NCBI GenBank assembly: GCA_945891505.1
Contig: CAMDDL010000005.1
Span: 92,820 to 156,819, forward strand
DNA: 64,000 bases
Direction: 5' to 3'
Source: Maricaulis salignorans
GTDB lineage: Bacteria > Pseudomonadota > Alphaproteobacteria > Caulobacterales > Aquidulcibacteraceae
In this document: positions 58,306-64,000 of the stretch, one piece after another
Position numbering within the stretch: the first letter of the stretch is position 1
Layout: every line of letters begins with the position of its first letter
Notes under the pieces: generated by a model
Told to the model about the DNA's origin: nothing
The model's input: the letters and a program-made list of their open reading frames with translations, nothing else
Databases searched by the model: none
Made by a program: the position numbers and the translations under genes

Positions 58306-61158
58306 CTAGCGGCGACTACTGGCCCTTGCGCGGGCTAGTTTCCGGCGAGACAATAAGCTTGGGCCCTCGGTGGTCTCTGCATCTGCCAAGACGCCCATCA
58401 ATCGCTTTTTCAAAACCGTAATTCGCCGCGCGTCGGATAGCTTCAAGCCGCCACGATCGCGGAGGTAGAAGGCATCCGTTGCCCGTTCCCCAACACCATC
58501 AATATGGGCCGAGGTCACGTTAAGCCCTTCATCCTCAAAGACTTGTGCTAAATCCGCCAATAGGCCGGTGCGATCTCGTCCAGAGACTTCGACGATTGTA
58601 TCAAAAGCTGCACCTTCATTATCGATCATAATGACAGGCTCAATCGCAAACGCCGCAGTGCGATTGGTCGGCTTTTTGATAATACTTGTATTGGCTGCGA
58701 TGAGACTATCGCGTTCAGCCTTTCGTTCCCCATCCAAGGCTATGTGCAGGCGGGCAAACAGGCGGTCAATTGTGTCCTGTCGGCCCTCGCCAAACGCGGC
58801 ACCTGACTGATCTTGCAGGGCAAACACGTCGAAGGCTTGGCCACCTTTAGAGGTATGGATGCGGGCATCAATAACATTGGCACCGGCTTGCGCAAACACG
58901 GCAGAAAGGGCCGCAAATAGGCCCGGTTGATCGGGCGAAAGCACCAGGATTTCTGTGGCACCGCGACTGGGCGCTGGTCTAGAGGCTAGCCAATACGGCG
59001 CTTCTTGACGCAAGGCCTTGGCCACTTCCGCCCCGTGCCATTTCTGCTGGTCAGTATCAAAGCCCAGCCAATAAGCATCCTCCAGACTGGTGAAGAATTC
59101 GGCGAGGATAGGGTCAATCAAGGCTTGGGCGCGACGCTCATCGGCTTGGGCTCTTAGTTGTCGACGCACGAACCGCTCATCGGACCGCCCACCCCGCAGT
59201 GTGGCCTCCGTCAGCTTATAGAGATCGCGTAAGAGTTGGGCCTTCCAATCGTTCCAAACCCCGGGGCCAACGGCACGAATGTCGGCCACCGTCAAAACCA
59301 ATAAGAGGCGCAACCGCTCCAGCGTGCCGACTGTGGCAGCAAAGTCGGTGATGGTTTTCGGGTCGCCAATATCGCGGCGCTGGGCAACCTCGCTCATGAT
59401 AAGGTGATGGCCGACAAGCCAAGCAACCAGCTCAACCTCTTCGGCATCTAGGCCCAAGCGGCGACACGCAATATGCGCCGCCTTTGCGCCTTCAATCTGT
59501 TGATCGCCTTCGCCCTTGCCGACATCGTGTAGCAACATCGCCAGATATAGCGCCCGGCGGTTTGCGATGCGGGGGAAAAGTTCTGTTGAGACCGGCAATT
59601 CCTTACTCAGCCTGCCGTGCTCAATATCGGAGATATTGGCAATGCCGCGCAACGTATGCTCATCCACCGTGAAGTGGTGATACATGTTGAACTGGGTTTG
59701 CCCAACAATCCGTCCAAATTCAGGGACAAACTTCCCCAAAAGGCCTGCTTCATTCAAAAGTCCCAGCGCTTGGGCAGGGTCCTTTTTGGACGTGGCGACG
59801 TCTAAAAAGCTGACGATGCACTTTGGATCATCGCGCATAATCCGACCTTTGGCGGCCATGCTGCTAACGCGCGCCAGCGCGGATGGATCGATGTCGAGAC
59901 CCAAAGTATCGGCCATCTTGAAAATATCGATCAAGGCCGAAAGATCATCGGCAACTTGCTCAGGATGGGCAAAGCCAATGCGGCCATGATCCTCATGAAA
60001 GCGGGGGTCATCCAGCTGCTTGGCCTTTTGAGGGCTGGCAAAGAAGCGCGAAATACCGCGCGGCGCTGACTTCTGCCGATCAAGCTCCAGTCGGGCGGAC
60101 AGGATGCGGGTCAAGGAACCCACCTGCTTGGTGACCAGAAAATAGCGCTTCATAAAGCGCTCAACCGCCGGATTATCAGCCCGGTCGCCATAGCCCATGC
60201 GGCGGGCCATTTCGGGTTGCAGGTCAAAGGTCAAACGTTCTTCCGCCCGCCCCGTCAAGAAGTGCAAGTGACAGCGCACCGTCCATAAGAATTCAGCAGC
60301 CTGATTGAAATGCTTCATGTCTTCGCGGCTGAAGATGCCCTTTTCAACAAATTGGCTGACGTCATCGGTGGCATGAATATATTTGGCGATCCAGAACAAG
60401 GTATGTAGGTCGCGCAGACCGCCTTTGCCGTCCTTGATATTGGGCTCGACCATATAGCGGCTTTCCCCAGTGCGACGGTGGCGATTGTCGCGCTCGGCCA
60501 ACTTGGCTGCGACAAAGTCTGCAGCCGTGCCGTCAAACAAGTCCTTGCGCAGCCGGATTTCCAGCTCGCGGAACAGGAGTTTGTCGCCACAGACAAAGCG
60601 GGTCTCGAGCACCGAGGTGCGGATCGTCATGTCCTCGCGGGCGGCGCGCAAGCATTCCGAAATGGTGCGCGAGGCGTGGCCAACCTTCAGGCCCATATCC
60701 CACAACATATAGAGCATGTATTCAATCACGCTCTCAGCCCAAGACGCGTCTTTGATGGGCCGCACAAACATCAGATCGACATCGGAGGAGGGGGCCATCG
60801 AATTGCGGCCATAGCCGCCGGTGGCACACACACTCAACCGCTCTGCCGCTGTTGGGTTGCGTGCGCGAAACACATGGGTGACGGTAAAGTCATAGAGGGC
60901 GGAGATCACTTGATCTTGGACCGCCGCCAACAGGTGAGAGCAATCAAGGCCGCCAGCACCGCTCTCCAAACGCTCTTGCGCGATCAGGCGGCCACGAAAC
61001 AAAGCCCCCTTTAGCAGGTCCAAAGCGCGTGCGCGTGCCGCCTTTTCATCACCCAAATGATCAAGCGCTGCGGCAGACAATTGCACACGTAGACGGTTGC
61101 CATCGACAACGGCTTCAATCGACCAAGGCTTTAAGGGGGTGCGTTTTGGTTTGCTCAT
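58306..61158 (-). CDS. glnD: Bifunctional [protein-PII] uridylyltransferase/UMP-removing enzyme
   Basis: Nitrogen sensor that uridylylates PII when glutamine is low and removes UMP when it is high. The nucleotidyltransferase centre is GGYGRNSMAPSSDVDLMF (residues 114-131). The HD domain has LLHDVGKGEGDQQIEGAKAAH. Two C-terminal ACT domains (VLSPDQPGLFAALSAVFAQAG and VSGRDRTGLLADLAQVFEDEG) bind glutamine. 950 residues, normal. Confidence 0.97.
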   Translation of the reverse strand: MSKPKRTPLKPWSIEAVVDGNRLRVQLSAAALDHLGDEKAARARALDLLKGALFRGRLIAQERLESGAGGLDCSHLLAAVQDQVISALYDFTVTHVFRARNPTAAERLSVCATGGYGRNSMAPSSDVDLMFVRPIKDASWAESVIEYMLYMLWDMGLKVGHASRTISECLRAAREDMTIRTSVLETRFVCGDKLLFRELEIRLRKDLFDGTAADFVAAKLAERDNRHRRTGESRYMVEPNIKDGKGGLRDLHTLFWIAKYIHATDDVSQFVEKGIFSREDMKHFNQAAEFLWTVRCHLHFLTGRAEERLTFDLQPEMARRMGYGDRADNPAVERFMKRYFLVTKQVGSLTRILSARLELDRQKSAPRGISRFFASPQKAKQLDDPRFHEDHGRIGFAHPEQVADDLSALIDIFKMADTLGLDIDPSALARVSSMAAKGRIMRDDPKCIVSFLDVATSKKDPAQALGLLNEAGLLGKFVPEFGRIVGQTQFNMYHHFTVDEHTLRGIANISDIEHGRLSKELPVSTELFPRIANRRALYLAMLLHDVGKGEGDQQIEGAKAAHIACRRLGLDAEEVELVAWLVGHHLIMSEVAQRRDIGDPKTITDFAATVGTLERLRLLLVLTVADIRAVGPGVWNDWKAQLLRDLYKLTEATLRGGRSDERFVRRQLRAQADERRAQALIDPILAEFFTSLEDAYWLGFDTDQQKWHGAEVAKALRQEAPYWLASRPAPSRGATEILVLSPDQPGLFAALSAVFAQAGANVIDARIHTSKGGQAFDVFALQDQSGAAFGEGRQDTIDRLFARLHIALDGERKAERDSLIAANTSIIKKPTNRTAAFAIEPVIMIDNEGAAFDTIVEVSGRDRTGLLADLAQVFEDEGLNVTSAHIDGVGERATDAFYLRDRGGLKLSDARRITVLKKRLMGVLADAETTEGPSLLSRRKLARARASSRR

Positions 61159-61233
61159 GCAACTTCATGCACGCACAGGGGTTGATTTGTCATTAGGAAG
61201 CGTGCCGCCGAACTGCCAATCCCCTGCTGGCCT

Positions 61234-61737
61234 TTAAGCCAAGACAGGTTCAGGAGCCCAAAACTGCCGCAACTTAAATCCTGAAGACGTGCTGGAATCG
61301 GCGATAAACCACGCGACCCCGCTAGTAGGCAGATGCTCTCGCAAGGCTGCTTGTCCCCTGTCTTGGCCCGTATCGCCCTTCATCAAGCTGCATGCCAACT
61401 CGTGCAGGCCCGGATCATGCGCAATGATCATCACCCGGCTCGCCTTCGCGGACTTAGCGGCGTTCAGATAAATGCTAGGCGCTGCCAGATAAAGCTGGCG
61501 CATCATCTGAACTTGGGCATCGGGGAAAGAAAGTCGGCAGGCGTCCCATGTTTCGACCGCGCGCAAAGCGGTGGAAACCAGAGCGAGTTGTAAGTCGCAG
61601 CCTGCTTCCTTCAGACGTTGGGCCTGAGCTGCTGCCTGAACCCGCCCGCGCGGAGTCAAGCCGCGACTGAAGTCTTCGCGGGCCTCGTGCTGGCGCACCG
61701 CCTTGCCGTGGCGAAACAAGATGAGGTCGGTCAACAT
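61234..61737 (-). CDS. SixA-like histidine phosphatase
   Basis: 167 residues. The histidine-phosphatase motif LILFRHGKA is at the start, with the second conserved His in IAHDPGLHELACSLM. It dephosphorylates phospho-His on phosphorelay or PTS proteins in known relatives; here the target is unknown. It is upstream of glnD on the same strand, 75 bases apart. Confidence 0.88.
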   Translation of the reverse strand: MLTDLILFRHGKAVRQHEAREDFSRGLTPRGRVQAAAQAQRLKEAGCDLQLALVSTALRAVETWDACRLSFPDAQVQMMRQLYLAAPSIYLNAAKSAKASRVMIIAHDPGLHELACSLMKGDTGQDRGQAALREHLPTSGVAWFIADSSTSSGFKLRQFWAPEPVLA

Positions 61738-61944
61738 CGTGGTTTGGCGTCCTTAAAGGTAGACGCTAAGCTTTAGCCTGCTTTGGCGACATTATCTGAC
61801 ATCCCGCTGCACTTTTCTCAAAGCGCTGTCGAAATCGACGGGGGCTTGGGTGTCATACCTATGAGATCGGGCCAGTGGCTGGAGCGAAAGTCCAAAGGTT
61901 CGCGGGTTTTTGCGGTGGGAGAGGGGCGCTGGGTTGGTATGAGC

Positions 61945-62280
61945 CTATCCGCCTCCTGCGCTTGCAGGTTCGCTCAGGGGTGCCAGAAGGGGGGCTGTTT
62001 GTGGCGACTTTTGGCCGAAAGCGGGTCGGCTGGTTTGGGTATAGGGCAGTCGGTAAGCCGCCAAGGAAAGACGAACATCTCTCCAAATAAGTGTTAGAGG
62101 CGTATGAATGACTAGAGCTGTCGCGCCGTTGGCAAAGACACCGGGCGCCGCTGTGGTAGGGGCTGTCTGCCGCTGAACGACCGAGGCGGCGTAAGAACCC
62201 TCCCACCCACCATTGGGATCACGTTGGCTACAGTTTTCATCCGACTCCCGACGCCGGATCACATGATCCGTTGGTGTCAA
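61945..62280 (-). CDS. Doubtful small ORF, phage Ash-like in appearance
   Basis: 111 residues, TTG start. It reads DPNGGWEGSYAASVVQ, then VIHTPLTLIWRDVRLSLAAY and RLPYTQTSRPAFGQKSPQTA. This pattern recalls the small phage Ash/Icd-like proteins, from memory only. Codon use is not convincing and overlapping frames exist on both strands. It may be real, a remnant or chance. Confidence 0.3.
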   Translation of the reverse strand: MTPTDHVIRRRESDENCSQRDPNGGWEGSYAASVVQRQTAPTTAAPGVFANGATALVIHTPLTLIWRDVRLSLAAYRLPYTQTSRPAFGQKSPQTAPLLAPLSEPASAGGG

Positions 62281-62373
62281 AATTTAGCGGCTCTGAGGAG
62301 GTGCAGTCCTTAGGAATTACTCGCTAAGGCGCGATGTCATTGCTGGGAAACGCTTGGTAAAATAAGTACGCCA

Positions 62374-62400
62374 TTGACATATACGTCATTAGCTTATAAA
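62374..62400 (+). promoter_or_regulatory. Promoter of the toxin-antitoxin pair with operator-like repeat
   Basis: A perfect -35 TTGACA (62374-62379) is followed by TATAAA (62395-62400; spacing 15) or TAAATC at 17. TGAC-N6-GTCA overlaps the -35 box and could be the antitoxin's operator. The toxin ATG is 9 bases after TATAAA, so the transcript may be nearly leaderless or start slightly upstream. Confidence 0.5.
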
Positions 62401-62408
62401 TCCACCTC

Positions 62409-62750
62409 ATGATCGCTCTTCAAACTGTTGTCGAACTGGCTATCTTCGAGAGGCAAGCCAAAGCAATAATGTCGGATGAGGAACGTGCGGCCATTGTCGA
62501 TTATATCGCGGCTAACCCAGAGGCTGGCGTGCCGCTCGGCGGTGGTTTGCGCAAGGTCCGTTGGGCCCGCGAAGGCGGCGGCAAGAGCGGTGGATACCGG
62601 ACCTTGTTTGTCTTTGGCGGCGTGCATATCCCTCTGTTTCTGGTGGGTGTGTTTGCCAAAAATGATAAGAGTAACTTGACCAAGGCCGAGCAGGCCCACC
62701 TGGTGCAGTTGGCCAAGACGCTGCTGGCAACTTATGGAGAACGAAGATGA
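62409..62750 (+). CDS. RelE/HigB-type toxin
   Basis: 113 residues of the COG4737 group: an N-terminal helical part (SDEERAAIVDYIAANPEAGVPL), then the core GLRKVRWAREGGGKSGGYRTLFVF with basic residues expected for mRNA cleavage, and VGVFAKNDKSNLTKAEQAHL. Toxin comes first, as in HigBA systems. It overlaps the antitoxin by 4 bases. Confidence 0.9.
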   Translation: MIALQTVVELAIFERQAKAIMSDEERAAIVDYIAANPEAGVPLGGGLRKVRWAREGGGKSGGYRTLFVFGGVHIPLFLVGVFAKNDKSNLTKAEQAHLVQLAKTLLATYGERR

Positions 62751-63043
62751 GTAAGTTTTACGATGAGTTGGCCGAGGGCCTCAATGAAGCGATTGGCTTT
62801 GCCAAGGGCGCGGATACCGGCGCGCGTGTCCACGTTATCGAGGTGCCGGTAATCGATGTGGCCAAGATCAGGGCGCAGACCGGTCTGTCGCAAAGTCAGT
62901 TCGCCAAAAGCATCGGCGTTGCCAAGGGGACGCTGCTCAACTGGGAACAGGGCCGCCGTCACCCCACTGGTCCCGCCCAAGTCCTACTGGCGATGATCGC
63001 GCGACGGCCATCGGTGGTGGCTGAACTGCTGCGCGCGGCCTGA
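62747..63043 (+). CDS. XRE-family antitoxin
   Basis: 98 residues. An N-terminal part contacting the toxin (MSKFYDELAEGLNEAIGFAKG) is followed by a helix-turn-helix RAQTGLSQSQFAKSIGVAKGTLLNWEQGRR. It matches the COG2944/HigA-like antitoxin group that represses its own operon. The start overlaps the toxin stop (ATGA). Confidence 0.9.
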   Translation: MSKFYDELAEGLNEAIGFAKGADTGARVHVIEVPVIDVAKIRAQTGLSQSQFAKSIGVAKGTLLNWEQGRRHPTGPAQVLLAMIARRPSVVAELLRAA

Positions 63044-63329
63044 TCATTCGCTGTTGATCACTTCCGACTTGGACGAACCGCATCCATTTTTTGTGACTTT
63101 CGAGAGTCTTCCTTCGGGCTCCGCTCACGCAGTACCTTCGCCTACTGCTTGCGTATCCAGAACTGACGGCCTTTAGGCAGAACTTGGCCGATTGCAGATG
63201 GTCTGCTTTGGGCGTGTAATGGGCGAAAGCGGACGTTGAATGGCGGTGCAAAGCGCGTTGGGCCATCGCCAGCAGTATTAGGGATGGTGCATTCCTTGCG
63301 GAACGCACCATACGGCGGGAAGCGCGTTG

Positions 63330-63836
63330 CTAATTCCTTGTGATGAGCTGTGAAGCAAAATTCAGCGCAAAGTGACCCAATAGAGGCGGAATAAAGAATA
63401 TGTAGATATTTCTTTTGGTGGGAGATATGAATAAAGCTCCAATCAAAAAATGCCCGAGCACGATAGTCCAGCAAAACAACAAAGGATAAACATTTAGTTC
63501 GAAGTAATTTAACTGATCTCCAATTTGTAGTTTGATGGACCCTTCTGAGACAGCATTATAGAATTTGGGCAGTTGGCTAAGACCATCAACAACACCATAA
63601 GCGGCCGATGTCAGCATTCTCCCGATTCGACGCATCTTCTGAAACTTATATATACAATAGGCCTTCAAACCTTCCTCGATTACTGGAAGCCAAGTCCACC
63701 GAAAACTATAACTAATAGGAAATATTGCGTAGACAATCCAAATCAAAAACAGAATAAAAATTGAATAAGAGAATGTAAAAGGTCTTCTTCTAACTATATC
63801 AATTGTTGAACTTATATACAGAATAAATGATATCAT
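63330..63836 (-). CDS. AT-rich membrane protein with PrsW/CPBP-like motifs
   Basis: 168 residues, about five membrane helices. Potential intramembrane-protease motifs are in order: Glu54-Glu55-X-X-Lys58 (PVIEEGLKAY), AYGVVDG (78-84), His129 in VLGHFLIG, and His155-XXX-Asn159 (LLGHFALN). These match the EExxK, H and HxxxN signatures of PrsW-like proteins. It has many Ile, Phe, Tyr and Asn, and its DNA is far more AT-rich than the rest of the window, which suggests recent transfer. Between it and the antitoxin (63044-63329) nothing was found. Confidence 0.7.
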   Translation of the reverse strand: MISFILYISSTIDIVRRRPFTFSYSIFILFLIWIVYAIFPISYSFRWTWLPVIEEGLKAYCIYKFQKMRRIGRMLTSAAYGVVDGLSQLPKFYNAVSEGSIKLQIGDQLNYFELNVYPLLFCWTIVLGHFLIGALFISPTKRNIYIFFIPPLLGHFALNFASQLITRN

Positions 63837-63855
63837 AGACCTCTCGCACTGATTA

Positions 63856-64000
63856 GAGCGGTTCCCGAGTTTTGTGAATCGAAAGGATTCCCAAATCAGG
63901 CGTGATGTGATTCACCATTGATGTTGGTGATGGAGGCCAACATGGATGGGAAAGATACTGTCTATGGATTTGAGGTCTCGCGTGATTGGCGCGGTTGAGG
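63856..64000 (+). mobile_element. Left edge of a probable IS630-family element
   Basis: A TA dinucleotide (63854-63855), the target used by IS630-type elements, is followed by GAGCGGTTCCCGAGTTTTGTG, a candidate terminal repeat, and then a transposase-like start. The right end and the rest of the element lie outside the window. Confidence 0.5.
63964..64000 (+). CDS. IS630-type transposase, first 12 codons
   Basis: The frame reads MDLRSRVIGAVE and runs off the window edge. IS630 transposases often start with (M)DLRxRVVxAVE, followed by a helix-turn-helix. The short length keeps this tentative. Confidence 0.5.
   Translation, partial: MDLRSRVIGAVE

Larger units (their letters stand above)
61738..62408. 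other. 671-base region with no well-supported gene
   Basis: It lies between sixA and the toxin-antitoxin pair. It contains only a low-confidence minus-strand frame (61945-62280) and the promoter of the pair at its end. No tRNA, direct-repeat attachment site or inverted-repeat element was found by eye. Confidence 0.5.

Noticed and set aside
61783..62206. Other short frames in the gap after sixA
   Set aside because: Overlapping on both strands, with low-complexity products and no support beyond being open.
62117..62300. Possible tRNA or attachment site near the toxin-antitoxin pair
   Set aside because: No cloverleaf or T-loop consensus could be drawn and no direct repeat was found.

Overview
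The window is chromosomal DNA of an alphaproteobacterium, most likely of the order Caulobacterales or a close relative. The evidence is a circularly permuted two-piece tmRNA gene, an alpha-type SspB, FlbT and FlaF flagellin regulators, a PodJ-like polarity protein, DUF2125, a short HisG with HisZ, and an atpHAGD gene order. Gene density is high, with many 4-base ATGA stop/start overlaps, and GC content looks moderately high. The last 2 kb differ: they hold a toxin-antitoxin pair, an AT-rich membrane protein and the edge of an insertion sequence.

Layout. 0-6 kb: 3' part of an autotransporter, a lipid acyltransferase, obgE-proB. 6-9.6 kb: an alpha/beta hydrolase and a chemotaxis receptor. 9.6-15.9 kb, minus strand: two GNAT acetyltransferases, rpmA, rplU, then DUF2125, plsC, ydcF-like, ftsX, ftsE. 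16-19 kb: zinc-ribbon protein, phosphoribosyltransferase, cobalamin adenosyltransferase, BON/OmpA protein. 19.4-22.7 kb: hisS-hisZ-hisG. 22.7-25 kb: thioesterase, sspB, an unknown protein, and ssrA (tmRNA) on the minus strand. 25-29 kb: hydrolase and a secreted double YdhR-like protein divergent from a LysR regulator, then mrp. 29-31 kb: hflK-hflC. 31.3-37.6 kb: F1 ATP synthase genes, with atpC cut off from the rest by an opposing secreted-protein gene and a coiled-coil ORF between atpG and atpD. 37.6-38.4 kb: non-coding DNA with large inverted repeats. 38.4-45 kb: unknown basic protein, TerC, flbT-flaF, TetR, thioesterase, MarR, Nudix, HU, and a CobW-type metal GTPase. 45.3-53.3 kb: sugar transferase, NitT/TauT-like ABC transporter, epimerase-like protein, TPR protein, MFS transporter, diiron protein. 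53.6-61.7 kb: PodJ-like protein, a GH84 glycosidase 8 bases downstream, glnD, sixA-like. 62.4-64 kb: RelE/HigB-type toxin and XRE antitoxin, PrsW-like membrane protein, and the left edge of a probable IS630-family element.

Functional links. The tmRNA and its ClpXP adaptor SspB lie 1 kb apart and belong to the same ribosome-rescue and tag-degradation pathway. HisS is co-transcribed with HisZ, its catalytically dead paralogue, and with HisG. ftsEX heads a cell-envelope operon with acyltransferase and DUF2125 genes. The PodJ-like protein and the signal-less GH84 enzyme form a tight pair whose joint role is unknown. No CRISPR array, rRNA or classical tRNA gene was seen.
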